From assembly GCA_025531455.1 (NCBI GenBank), contig JAMYHL010000105.1:45638-109637 (forward strand): a stretch of 64,000 nucleotides of DNA, given 5' to 3'. A program made the position numbers and the translations under genes. Origin of the DNA: Apiotrichum sp. Y4204. Taxonomy: Eukaryota > Basidiomycota > Tremellomycetes > Trichosporonales > Trichosporonaceae. The notes beneath the pieces are model-generated. The model saw only the letters and a program-made list of their open reading frames with translations. It had not been told where the DNA came from and did no database searches. This document shows positions 1-11,408 of this stretch, piece by piece (the first letter of the stretch is position 1; each line of letters starts with the position of its first letter).

Positions 1-1848
1 CCGCTGGGTCGGAAAGCCAAACGTCCTTTCATTCCTGTCCTGTCGGTCCGGCGATCCTGTGTCAGCTTGCCTGATACCGTGGTGAACAAGGATCGTCGTA
101 CACCCGGGGTTGCTGCAACACGGCAACGGCGATCGCGTCGCCCTTCAAGCTTCACCCTGAACGGATGAGCGTTTGGTGAAGCCATGGGGACGGCACCCAC
201 ACACACAGGGTATGCGAGAGCGGGGAGAGGCATGATTTTATTGCTGATGCGGTGCTGATGGGTCCTTGCGAGATGAGACCCACTGCAACGTGAGACGAGA
301 TCGACGGGCGGCAATCGAGGCGACAATCGACCCGGTGTTTGATGCCACCGGTCACAATATCATGCTCGTATGGCCCCAAAGCTGTCCATGCCATTACCAA
401 CATTGTCCCCGCAATGCCTGCCAAACCGGCCTAAGCGTCCACCACGGAACATGGCGACTCACTTCTTCGTGTTCCTTTCCAACCAATACACTTATCCAAC
501 CCTGAATGAAGTCCGTGTTTCTGGGACTTGTGGATCCAATCTCCTTTTGCCTGAGCTAATACTGTGCAGACTTTAGGTCCACCAGCCAATCATCTGTGTC
601 GCGAGACCTCATCACGATCGTCCTTGCCCCGAGTGTGAGGTAACCCCCCGACCTATCATTCCAGCGGGACTACAGTGGTCGACGCCGGCACAGGGTGGCA
701 ATACATGTCAACTCTGTGCGAATGTGCAACCCAACTTGCATCTGGGATTCATGGAGTCGATTGGATACATTGTAGAGCACTGTATTACCCATTTTGTGTT
801 CTTCTCTGAGCACCACAGCTGCACAGTCGTACACCCGTTATGCGGGTGGGCGCTCGTGCTCTAATAAACCTTATTTTCATAAAGTCTGAGTCGAAGTCTA
901 AGGTCATGTGGTAAGACAACTTTGAATGTTGTGCGGCAGGTACCAATGGAGCGTCTGACCCTGTATTCTGTATCCTCATTAGGCAGTTGCATCGAGATCG
1001 GTGGCGAACAGTACAGCTCTTCCTGTGAACAACGCTGTCGGAGCTCGCAAGTTTTACTTTCATTTCTAAGGTCAGCGGCATTTCCGACCCTCTCACATTT
1101 TAGTTTGAAGCCTTTTGTTCTGTCTGCCACCAGGGCGTCGAGAATGGGTACGTATCACTTCCCATCAGCCGATGTCCTCATGGGTATTCTTTCTTGGTCT
1201 TTGGGAGGGGTTAGAAAGGGCAAGCAAGAGTTTTGGGGTAGGAGCTGACTGTTGCGGCGCCCTCCTGGAAACGGCTGCGCCTGGTGGCGCAAGCCGACAA
1301 TGTACAGCATTCAGCGATCAGAGCGCAGTGGGTGACACAGACACTGCGAGGCTCTCCACCTGTCTGTGCGCGCTGTCCATCAGCCTGCGCGTCCTCGGGC
1401 CCTGGCGTCGTGGCGCTGGGAAATACCTTGCTCCCAAATTAAGACGCCGAGACATGCGAATCAAAAGATACCGAGGCGGAAGTGTCAGAGTTGGGGACAA
1501 ACCGTATCCCTGTCTCCGGCCTCGGATGCGAGTTGCTGAGTTGCTCGATCGGGTGGTATGTGCCAACTCTGACAATCCGACATTCCGTGCTATGTCATTG
1601 TGTAACAGCTGAGCGTCCGTTACCCATCAGGCCCATCAAATCGTTGCGATGCTCCCTGACCTCGGAAAGCTCGCTGTTGTCGTTCACAAATGTTGTCAGA
1701 AAATCATGGCGTGGGAGGAATGTTGAAATTGTAGGGATCTAAAAGGGGGGACCCGCTCCGGAGGCACGGCGCTTCACGACGTCGTCCACCCCATGGGCCC
1801 CAATCCGTTCATCTTTTGAGGCCAGGATTGATGAGTTTATGACCGGGT

Positions 1849-1878
1849 GTCGTGCCGTCGTGCCGTCGTGCCGTCGTA
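1849..1878. repeat. Short tandem repeat, GTGCCGTC-like unit
   Basis: About three to four head-to-tail copies of a 9-base unit close to CGTGCCGTC lie in the gene-free left end. No gene overlaps it. Confidence 0.7.
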
Positions 1879-2417
1879 TTGATGACGCGATGGGACGTGG
1901 CACATGCGTCGCCGAAATTGGAGAGCGAGCTACAGACCGCATACCGTTGCTCCGTTGATATCTGGGCATCACCCCCTCGTCAACTTCGCTGATCTGCGTC
2001 CCGCAACCCGAACGTTGAGCAGCAGATCAGCAGAGCTGATACAGTAGTGGGGCGCGGGAGGACACTCAGACAATCAGCGCACACGACACATGAATCTTAT
2101 TAAGGATCCGAAGGAAGTAGGTTCTCGGTGGTAACCTGGTTAGTGATCCAGTGACCAGAAGATGAAAAAAAAAAAAGCCAGCTGGCCAGAAGGGGTGCGG
2201 AATGTCGAATGTGTGCCTGGCGGCTACCGACGGATCAATCACAGAAGACGTGGCGGATCGACCCCCAGGGGACCCCGGGGGCGCGCGGCCGGGAGGCGAC
2301 CAAACGCACGGAGAATTCTCGTGCCTGGCTACACGCGTAGCGCTAGCAATGTCTAGCGTGGCTAGCGTGGAAGTGTGGTCGCAACGAACGGATCCAATTT
2401 ATTTTATCTGGGCCCCC

Positions 2418-2450
2418 GCCGATCCCTTGGCCGATCCCTTGGCCGATCTC
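2418..2450. repeat. Tandem repeat, 12-base CCGATCCCTTGG unit
   Basis: Two exact copies and one degenerate third copy of CCGATCCCTTGG follow each other in non-coding sequence. Confidence 0.7.
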
Positions 2451-2661
2451 CTGGCCGCAGGCGTGCTCTTCCACAGTACTGTGCTCCAGCGGAGCAGCGG
2501 TTGGCGGTGCGATCCCATCTGACCCGTCGTTTCATAGCCTTCCCGTTGCGTTATCGCCAAAGTTTAGGAATGCTGTCAACTGCGAGGCTATGTGGGGTCA
2601 CTGGCCAATACCTTTTGAACAGATGGGGCATCACCATCACAAGGACTGCTGTTGGAGTGTC

Positions 2662-2689
2662 TTTTTTTTTTTTTTTTTTTTTTTTTTTT
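2662..2689. repeat. Poly-T tract, 28 bases
   Basis: An uninterrupted run of 28 T in non-coding DNA. It could be a neutral homopolymer, a nucleosome-excluding tract, or the tail of an old retroposed copy on the minus strand; I saw no target-site duplication or element body beside it. Confidence 0.8.
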
Positions 2690-3116
2690 AGCCAGGCATT
2701 TTAGTTAAGCGTTACCGACGACCGTTCAGCTGTACTGTACACGGAGCTCAAGTTACAGCTGTACGTTGGCCATGGCATCCATGGGTTTTCGTCTAATAGT
2801 ATTCTAGAACGCACTAACACATACTCGAGGGCGTGACGTGTCAGCATGCTCAAATGCACGCCAGTTGACAGAATATCAATTTCTTCTCGTGTGGTAACAT
2901 GGTCCATGGCTTCAGAGTGTTTCTCAATAGTTGTATCTGTGTGGCTCAATGGTTTAACATCACAGTCCTGGCTGGCTTAATGCCGTGGTACAGTCGTAAT
3001 ACAGGGCTGCTCTACTTCACACTACAACGCGCTGAAGCGCGGAGAGTCACTACTCGGGTGCAGGGATGCTAAAGATTATTTGTGACTTGCTGCTGACGTC
3101 TCGTCTGTATGGTCGC

Positions 3117-5242
3117 TTAAAGGGGCTGGTCCTTGGGGATCTTGCGCATCATCTGGCGGACACCAAGGTCGGCAAGGACCTCCTCGGCACCACCAAGGAT
3201 GGCGTCGAACTTCTGGGTGCGCTGGAACTGCTCGATAAACTTGCCCATACCAGTCTTGGTAAGACCACGGCCACCAAAGATCTGGACGGCGTCGTCGGCA
3301 ATCTCGCCGGCAACACGCGTGCACATCATCTTGAGGAAGGCGATCTGGCCAGCGAGGTGCTTCGACTGCTCGCTGTAGTTCATGCGAGTCATCTGGAGGG
3401 TAACGTTCTCAAGCCACGCCTGCAGAGCCTCGACCTTGGCGATCATGTATGCGAGCCTGAAGTCAGCAAGGTCTTCAAGAAATGACGCTCGTCTAGACTC
3501 ACTTCTGACGGATAACGGCCTGGGAAAGAAGGGGCTTGCCGAAGACGTAACGCTGGGCGGCCCACTTGATGCACTCTTCAACGATGAAGCGCGAGCTACG
3601 AACCGAACCGCAGCACATGATCCAACGCTCGTGGTTGAAGTTGGAAAGGATGACAAGAAGACCTCCGTCCTCGGGGCCGAGCATGTTCTCGTTCGGAACC
3701 TTGACGTTCTTGAACTCGATGTAGGCGGTGCCGGCTGCCGGCGAGTACGAAGTCTTGATGGGCTTGGTCTCGACACCCTCGCCGCGGGGGACAAGGAACA
3801 TGGTGAGACCACCCTCGGTGCGGCATCCGACTGAGAAGTAGTCGGCGTGCATACCACCGGTAATCCACTTCTTAGTACCGTTGATGATCCAGCCCGAGCC
3901 GTCCTCGCACTTCTTGGCCTCACAACGGAGGCCGGCAACGTCGGAACCAGCGAAGGCCTCCGAGATGGCGAGACAGATGACCTTCTCAGCCGAAAGGACC
4001 TCCTTGAGGACCTTGGTGCGGAGCGGCTCCTGGCCGAAATTCTTGACGGGAGGCAGACCGATGACCATGCCACCGTTCAGACCATCACCGTAACCACGGG
4101 CAGCGATACGAGCAAACTCCTGGGTGAGGACGAGCTCGTGGAAGTAGTCGAACTCCTCGCCCTTGACGCCGCCGAGAAGCTCAAGGCCGTGGAGATGCTT
4201 TCCGGGACCGAGACGCATGGCGTTAATGCCGTTCTGACCCATCGACTTGAGGACCTCAGCCGAGGCACGCTTGCCAGACTCCTCACAAGCCTGCGCGTCG
4301 GGGTAGACGACAGTGTCGACGTAAAGACGCATGGCTGACTAGTTAGCTCGGTCGGCAAGGAATGTACATACCCTTCTGGAGAGCACGGTGCGAGTCATTG
4401 TAGTAGGCGCTGCTGTAGGCCGGAGTGAGCCAAGTGGGCTCGCCGTAGGGGACGCGCGAAAGGTCGCCGGGAGCGGGAGCCTTGATCTTCTGCTTCTCAC
4501 CCTCGATCTGACCGATGCGGAGACGCTGGTACTGCGGCTTGAGAAGAACCTCGTGACGGTGGAGACCGAAGAAGATCGCGGTCGCGTCCTTGCCGGCTAT
4601 CGTGTTAGCGGTGCAAAACGCGTCAGGGCGGCAGTTGGGAGATGTGACAACGCAGCAGTGACCATTTGAGGCGGCATCATGATGGATCTGGCAACGAATG
4701 TTCCAGTAGAGACCAGTCCTTCACCAGCCTTAAGAGTTCACATGAGATGGTTCCAGAAGCAGTCCAACTGGACAACGGACCGGTGGCGAGTAGGGCCACG
4801 CGACCAACAGTGTGGTGAATACTGCGGATCGATGTGCGAAAAGTGCTCAGCTCATCCTGCTTGTCTCAAGGCCGATTTTGTGGCTCTTTGCGGGATGCCA
4901 CAGCTCGCCACGGCAATACTGTCCCAGTTCACTCAACACCACAATGTCCACTCACCGACTTCCTTGTCCTCAAGAACGACAGAGCCACCAGGGTGGAGGT
5001 TGGCGAAGCGCGAGAGGTCGTAGACGATCGAGTCGATGATGACCCACAGGTCACCAGCCTTGTTATGCTGGATGTGAGCAATATGATCGATGGGACACGG
5101 CAGCGGCAGTAAGAGCGGTCGGTACACGTGTGGGAACGCGTGTCGCCCTCTGGCGCATTGTTGCTGTCCAGAGCCCTACAGGGCGGGCACCTACCTTGGC
5201 GACCTCGTCGCGTGTCATGGATTTGAGAGGGGCGGCAGACAT
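3117..5242 (-). CDS. Acyl-CoA dehydrogenase with N-terminal cytochrome b5 domain
   Basis: Five exons: 5242-5195, 5067-4956, 4596-4372, 4334-3503, 3456-3117, giving 518 aa. Residues 17-70 form a cytochrome b5 heme domain with the HPGG motif at 41-44 and a second histidine cluster GLHRHE near 64-69. The rest is an acyl-CoA dehydrogenase fold: middle beta-domain with the WIINGTKKWITGG segment, then the C-terminal helical domain with QRYVFGKPL and IFGGRGLTKTG. The enzyme oxidises fatty acyl-CoA to enoyl-CoA with FAD; the b5 fusion is common in fungi, and the acyl chain range and electron acceptor are not set by sequence. The start is the Met in a short first exon that splices in frame to HNKAGDLWVI. 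No C-terminal SKL peroxisome signal is present (it ends DQPL). The (GT)n tract at 5486-5524 lies upstream. Confidence 0.93.
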
Positions 5243-6723
5243 TGTGGCTATGCTATGATTTCTAGAGAATGTGTGATGGAGAGAAGAGAAAAGAGGGATG
5301 TAACTCTTGTGGTGTGCGATGGGAGTTATAGCAGACTTGCGTGGGCTCTTGTGAGCCTGGCGGGGCGCGTTCGTGCAAAAATGGCTGGCTGGCTGGCTGG
5401 ATAGCCGGTTCGAGGACAACAATACGGCTGTGCTGGCGGTGCTGGAGCGGTTTGCTGCTTGTGCGGGGAAGCGGCGACGCTTGTGCGTGTGTGTGTGTGC
5501 GTGTGTGTGTGTGCGTGTGTGTGGTGTGCATGTGCGCAGGTGTCTGCGGGCTGGGTGTGAAAATCGCGCCCGGCTACTGGCTGCAACCGGCCCAAACAGG
5601 ACCCGGTTTAGGGGAGGTGGAGGCGCGGGGGGTGAGCCATTGAGTGAGGCGCGGGCAACATCAGCCAAAGGACAAGTGGCGGACAATGCCGTCTGCGATG
5701 TAATGGGCAACAGTGACGTCACCGAACGGTTCACGCTGTCCAGTCAGGCCAGTCAGTGGCCAGTCAGATTTTCCGGATCGCTCAGCTTGCCGGATAGCCG
5801 GTTCACACAAAGCCCCGCACAGATTGCCACCAACCCGGCCGCCACGCAAGCCATGTAGTGGATTAGCTAGGTTCTCGAGCCATTCAGGCTCGGATGATTT
5901 TTGTTCTACTTCTGCCCCGCGTGCCCCCGCACGTCGCACCCATCCACAATCCACGAGAATCGTCAGCAGCGCGCCAGTGGTCATGCAGCCGTGCATCCGT
6001 GTAACTCATGTGTTCGCCGATCTGCCGCAAAGCCGGCACGAACGAGTGCGGTGATGGTGGTGCAACGGCAAAGGTCGTACAATGGCAACTGAATTTGCCA
6101 ACGGAATGTAGACGTGAAACACATCCAGAGTATGAGAGATCGCTCCTGGACAGCTCCAGTACCTGATATACATTTCATGCGTGCCATACTAATACACTTG
6201 GACATCTGGGGAACAGACAGACAGAACCGCAGAGTGCTGCGGCACCTCGCAATTAATGGTACAATGATGGGGAATTGGACGATATGGCTCAAAGAGCTCA
6301 AGTCTCCAATCATGGCTTACGAAAAGGTTGGCAGCCACTCGTCGCGTCGTCGGCTACGCCTGTCCAGCTCGGCCACTTCATGGGCATCACTGCCAAGCCG
6401 CACCACAAGGCGAGATCGGTAATAACGCGACAGGGGCGGGCAGGTGTCGAGTGCCTCGTATAGCATCTGCATTGCAGTTTCGTGTAGGGGTGAGTTCGGC
6501 ACTGTCACACGTGTCAGCCTGGAAATCATTGACGGGCGCGACAGGCGCAGTGGGATATGTGGGTTTATGGGATGTCTCAGGAACACACCCCGTCTCGGTT
6601 TGGTCAGCGCAGCGCCCTGCTCCAGGCAGGCCGTAGATTGTGGATGAGAGGCACCCGAGGAGATCAATTGGGCCACAAAGGGAGGGGTGAGGAGACACCC
6701 TAATGGAGGAACTTTATGTGCCT
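5243..6723. other. Intergenic: acyl-CoA dehydrogenase promoter and bestrophin-like 3' flank
   Basis: About 1.5 kb with no supported gene. It contains the 5' region of the acyl-CoA dehydrogenase gene, with repeated GGCT units near 5382-5402 and the (GT)n microsatellite. On the minus strand, 6317-6709 has an open frame that could be an alternative last exon of the bestrophin-like gene, but its product is not conserved-looking. Confidence 0.5.
5486..5524. repeat. (GT)n microsatellite
   Basis: An imperfect run of GTGTGT broken by GTGC units, about 240-280 bp upstream of the acyl-CoA dehydrogenase start codon. It may lie in its promoter or leader. Confidence 0.85.
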
Positions 6724-8258
6724 TCAAAGAACACAAGTGCTTCCACCTTGGCACAAATGGGTACAGGACTCACAAGCTGGGTCGGGCTCGAACAAAACAG
6801 CCTCGAGCACGAACTTCGCCAGACTTCCAGCGACCATGGTCATCACAATTGCCAGCCATCCGCGAGCCATGCAGACGAGCCATAACGGAAGGGCAAAGAG
6901 GAAGATATTTAGGGTTAGGCGAACGTCGAGGAGAGGGCGCGGGTCTGAGTGTCAGCTGGAGAAGCGATGTAATGTTGTTAGAAACCATCGGGATGAGCAA
7001 GACTTACCAGCATATACGCCCTCTGCCTCGCTGAGGGCGGCATTCAAGCCTTTTACGACCTGGAAGGCGCGCGTGCTCTGGAGCACGCTCCAAGAACGAT
7101 CGCCAGGAAGATCCGCAAAACCAGCAATGTATGCCTCAAGAAGGCGCAGGAGGGACACTGGCAGGTTGGTCGGGTATGGGGCGTGGAGGTTCGACTTTTT
7201 AGGCGTCGCCAACTTGTCGTCACCTTCAACCTCTTCCTCGCTGGGTGGTTTACCCCCATTGGCATGCAGCCGAGAGCCATCGATCGCCTTTTGTGGCGAC
7301 CCAGAGCCAGTCGGCCCGGCGTGTGCCGCGGCAAAGCGAACACGAGCCTCGGTACGCTTCAAACTCGTAAGGTACTCTGGCGGCAAGAGGTCGCACAGCG
7401 GAGGATGAGGCAGGGCGCGGGTCCCGAGAAGGTGGTGCTGGAGCGTAATTGGGAAGGCAGCGAGAATACCAAGAAGCTCGTCGATGCGCTCATCGCTCGG
7501 CAGCTGAGCCGTTTGCTGTCGCGGCGTATCATCCGCATCCCCGTTCAGTATACGTGTCGACGAGCTAGGGCTCATCTTCGGAGTCGCGTCGGGGCTGTCA
7601 CAGGTGACAGGCGAGCCAGATGGTGATCCCGTAAGCGGGCGTGCCGAGCGAATGGAAATCTGAGCTGTCAGTCGTGTTCCTACGAATGTGTTCAAACCCG
7701 TAGGTACTCACCATACGGAGTCCATCTCGCACAAGAGCGTGCACATCCGACCATACGCGTGCACGCGTGCGACGTCGCGAAGCGGATGGGCTCTCATCGA
7801 AAAGTTTAGCGAGGAAGACTGATCATGTCAGTTGCGATTCTCGTGAAGAACTGTGGAGAGGACATCTGGGCGTCATGCATTGTGTGATTCTTCCACCTGT
7901 GTGCAGCACTCAAGAATGTTGAAGGCCGGCGACGTCACATGCAGACACATTGTCGTTCCACATTTCGGGTGCCCGCGTGGCTCGTCATACTCACATATGC
8001 CTGTTATAGCGGCGACGTAGGATGCCCATGGTGCAAGTGCTTTGGTGTCGATGGCGAGAAACCGAATGGCGCTCACCAGGATCTGTGCGTATACACCGAG
8101 GACGCCGAGATGTGCGAGACGGGTCGTTCTGTTGATTATCAGTCCTGTATCCAGGTGTCAGGTACTCTCGCCAGTTCGTACCGTGTGGGGGTGTCATGGA
8201 TTAAGCGGGTCGTGCGTTCGTCGCGCGGCGCCAGGCGATGCCGACGGTGGCGCGGCAT
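6724..8258 (-). CDS. Bestrophin-like (UPF0187) membrane protein, probable anion channel
   Basis: Five exons fit in frame: 8258-8182, 8128-7995, 7818-7712, 7659-7008, 6944-6724, giving 396 aa. The pattern matches the fungal bestrophin/UPF0187 family: an N-terminal hydrophobic stretch, a membrane segment leading into an Arg-rich block ending RVWSDVHALVRDG, a central cytosolic part with LAAFPITLQHHLLG, then LNAALSEAEGVYADPRP followed by a hydrophobic pair (LTLNIFLFALPLWLV ... WLAIVMTMVAGSLA). Bestrophins are chloride/bicarbonate channels of the plasma membrane or organelles; transport here is inferred. The middle carries a Ser/Pro/Glu-rich insert (about 80-210) not usual in the family. The last exon is read to a TGA at 6724, but a GTGAGT inside it near 6773 could splice to a different C-terminus. 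Start and first two exons are the least certain. Confidence 0.6.
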
Positions 8259-8666
8259 ACCGGTTGTACTTTTATTACAGCGAATCGCGGTGGGTGGCAA
8301 AGGATGCACAGTAGGTCGAATGGGGATGATGAGTCAACGCGAGATGATGTGCAGAGAGAAGAGTTGAGAGCGTGAGACAAGGATTAGATTGAACAGATTG
8401 AACAGGTTGAACAGACACGACCAATTCACGAGAGAGGAGCGTAAAAGGGATCTACTGGATATACAGTACCTGGTTACAACCTTGCCCATAATGAACTAAT
8501 TCAAATGGTGAGAACTCAACTCTAATTCAACTCAGCTGATTAATTATGAATGATCAGGACCCGCACAACGTGCCAGTGACAAGAATAAACAATCCCATTG
8601 TAGTCGTCTTGGCATGCCGAACACTCTTGTCATCTCGCTCTCGAGCTCTTAACCCCCAAATCTCGC
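8259..8666. promoter_or_regulatory. Divergent promoter region, bestrophin-like / METTL16
   Basis: A 408-bp gap separates two divergently oriented start codons, so both promoters probably lie here. It holds three copies of a 9-10 base unit close to ATTGAACAG at 8386-8414. I recognise no TATA box. Confidence 0.55.
8386..8414. repeat. Triple ATTGAACAG repeat in divergent promoter
   Basis: Three tandem near-identical 10-base units (AGATTGAAC, AGATTGAAC, AGGTTGAAC) sit midway between two divergent genes. A regulatory role is possible but unproven. Confidence 0.6.
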
Positions 8667-10884
8667 ATGCATCCACGCAATCCCTACGCGACACGCCGCC
8701 CAGACTTTGCGGCCCTGGCGCGCGACGACGCGCGTCTGGCACCATTGTGAGTATTAGGCAGATCCATGGCAGTGTGTTGCGAGACGGCGAGACACTTGCG
8801 CTTGAACAGGGTGGATTGCTGTTCTGTTGTGGTGCAGGATGGTCACACTGTGCGAGGCAACACCGAACATGTGGTCAATGCGTTGAAACGACGCGGTATT
8901 CGCAGTATCAGGCGTAGCTCACAGCACAGCTATCGTTGAATGCTGGAGAATTGGCTGTCGCTGCGAGTACACTATTAGTAGCTCGGAAAGAGTCCGTGAC
9001 ACAGCGTAGGGCAGCAATACAGTGAATCTGCCGATGGATGTTGGTCTTCTACGTTGCCCATAGCTGATATTTTAGCGTCACGACGGGGCCAGTGCCATCT
9101 ATCGACTTCAGTGATGCGGCTGCTCTGCGCGCACTTACAACGGCACTTCTGAAGGCCGACTTCGGCTTGGATGTCGAGCTACGTGACGACAGGCTTTGCC
9201 CGACAGTATGTTCCTTTTGCCGAGTAGGACTAACATCAGATTGCTAACCGGTGAGAAATCGAGCGGATACGGTTCCCAAGGTATTCATGGCTAACGCCAG
9301 GCTCGACTACATCCTGACTTGTCTGGACCTCCCGACTTCAAAGCCGCTGCGAGTGCTTGACGTCGGTACCGGTCATGTTGCAATCTACGCTTTGTTGCTG
9401 CACCACCTGCGCCCCGATGCAGCGGTATTTGGGTCGGAGCTAGACTTCTCCTCGTTGGAACACGCCCGTAGAGTGTTGGAGGCGAACGGAATCTCTAGCA
9501 TTCCGCCGAGCGGAGCCGGGGGGATAACACTTCTTCCAGGATGCGCCGACGGTGTCTCGCTTTTATCACACGCGATCTATCCCCTGTCCTTTACAATGTG
9601 CAATCCGCCCTTCTTCTCCTCACCAGCTGAGGCAGCAGCAGCGCGCGAGGGTAAGGCCAACCTTCCCCCCGCCGGACCGACGTGCGCTGAGCACGAGGAA
9701 GTCACGCGCGGCGGTGAAGCAGCGTTTATCGGGCAGATGGTAGATGAGAGCGTCTCTCATTCCAAGGAATGCGAGTGGTTCACCTCCCTCGTCGGTCGGT
9801 ACGCGAGTCTCGAAGAGCTCGTTGCCCGCGTCCGAGGAGTCACACGCAACTATGCTGTCATTCGCCTCCAGCAGGCCGTCACGGCCCGTTGGGTGCTGGT
9901 GTGGAGCTTTGGGGCACATCGCCTACCTGATGTGAGTCTAAATGGATGAACTGAGCGGAGCTTACCAGCAAGGAGATGACTCGACCAAGGCATCTGGACC
10001 CGTCTACGTCCTTTGCTCGCCTGCTTCCTCTCCCGAACACATTCACGTTCCGCACGGCACTACCGGAGGACGAGCTTGTGGCTGCTGTGAGACGTGTACT
10101 GGATAGCGTGGGTCTCAGTGACACGGAGACCGGTTCAGTCCAAGCCGCGGACCAGTCGAATGCTGAACAGGGCCAATTCCGAAGTGGAGGAGAACCATTG
10201 TCTGATGAGAAGGTCATAACTACAAGCAGTGCAGACCAGTCCATCACAAAGCTACGACGCGAAGCGACCGAGGACAAGCCCAGTGAACGCGTACTTGCTT
10301 CACTAGCGCCCATGACAAACAGCTGGTCGCGATCTGCCCGCCGCGCTGGCCGGAAACCGGAAAACTCTGTTCCGGCTGTGGACATCAACAAGGATACGCC
10401 GGATGCTACTTCCGTTGGGGCTGCCGGCCATCGGCCATCGACCACACACGCTCCCCCGGCTGAAGACAAACCTTCAAATTCAGAGTCTGAACCCGTACCC
10501 AAGCCGCTGTTCCGCGTGACCCTGACGACACGGGCAACGGACGTCGGTGCGGTCCTCGAAATGCACTGGGTCTGGGGCCCTGACCGGACTGTGGTAGACG
10601 GATTCTGGAAGTTTGTCGTCACCAAGACTGATGTGAAAGGGCGATTTGAGGCAACTACCACGGGAAACGGGAAACGCGGACGCGAAGGCGGAGCTGCTGG
10701 CGGGATTGAAGGGGCTGCTGCGAGCAGAGGGGAGGGGGCTGAGGAAGAACCGAAATCGAAATGGGGTTCGGGGCGCGGTCGTGGTCGCCCTGGAGGACGC
10801 GGTGGCGGTGGGCGAGGTGGTCGGGGAAGGGGCCGAGGTCGCGGATGGGGACAGGATGCGGGTTGGGGAGACAGGGCTAAATAG
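8667..10884 (+). CDS. METTL16: METTL16-type RNA N6-adenosine methyltransferase
   Basis: Exons 8667-8746, 9076-9205, 9240-9250, 9301-9931 and 9973-10884 give 587 aa. It starts MHPRNPYATRRPDFAALA, the typical METTL16 N-terminus, followed by ALRALTTALLKADFGLDVEL, LCPTIANRLDYI, the SAM-binding motif VLDVGTGH (92-99) and the catalytic NPPF motif at 175-178. Family knowledge: METTL16 places m6A on U6 snRNA in the ACAGAGA box and, in animals, on MAT2A hairpins. The C-terminal half is poorly conserved, with a folded piece LFRVTLTTRATDVGAVLEMHWVWGP that may correspond to the vertebrate conserved region, then a Gly/Arg-rich tail. The third exon is only 11 nt, and intron 1 is 329 nt, long for this genome. 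Intron 4 must use an AAG acceptor (ends at 9972) to keep frame. Confidence 0.9.
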
Positions 10885-11408
10885 GGCATCGATCCTCCGT
10901 AGTTGACTGCAGTTGCATTTGCATGCCTCTCGGGGTGAAACCTGTCGATGAACGCGCAAGACTGAGCAGCTGTTGATCTCTATCCTTCGTCAGTTTGCAT
11001 CCTAGCTTCTGGGCGCAGCAAGTATTACAATGCACATCTCACATGATGGATGATACTCATCTACGCCTACGGAATGACTCGCTATGGACTACCCTTACAC
11101 ATGACGCTCCCCTGGTCTCAATTTTATCAATTAACGGTCCACGCTCGCGTGCTACTGTGCTTCTCCATCCCCGCTCGTCCACCAACGCACTCGATGCCCA
11201 GAATCTGCAAACAAACGACCAGGGAAGAGAAAGGAAAGGAGGAAGTGGGGTGAGGGATGGGGAAAATGATGAAGCTTGCTTGTTTGGATGCGGAAGTATG
11301 AGGATGAGAGAGTATGAGAGGAAGCAACGAACTCGTGTGCGATATATTGGACGCTATTGCTGGCGTATAACCATCAATCGAAGTGCGAGCCAGAGGTATC
11401 ATGGCCGA
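10885..11408. other. Convergent 3' intergenic region
   Basis: About 520 bp between the ends of METTL16 (+) and the G3BP-like gene (-). It should hold both 3' UTRs and polyadenylation sites. No gene is seen. Confidence 0.6.

Larger units (their letters stand above)
1..3116. other. Gene-free left end of the window
   Basis: I find no gene here. The open frames on both strands are short, overlap each other, and show no recognisable domain or fungal splice pattern. The stretch holds low-complexity DNA: a GTGCCGTC-type repeat near 1849-1878, an A12 run near 2164, a tandem CCGATCCCTTGG repeat near 2418-2450, and a T28 tract at 2662-2689. The right edge is the 3' flank of the acyl-CoA dehydrogenase gene. 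A decayed transposon or an unrecognised non-coding RNA cannot be excluded by eye. Confidence 0.6.

Noticed and set aside
1115..1612. 165-codon plus-strand frame in the gene-free left end
   Set aside because: Composition is not protein-like for this genome, several overlapping frames exist, and no domain is visible.
9879..10889. 336-codon minus-strand open frame
   Set aside because: Antisense to METTL16 exons 4-5, low-complexity Pro/Ser/Arg product with no domain.
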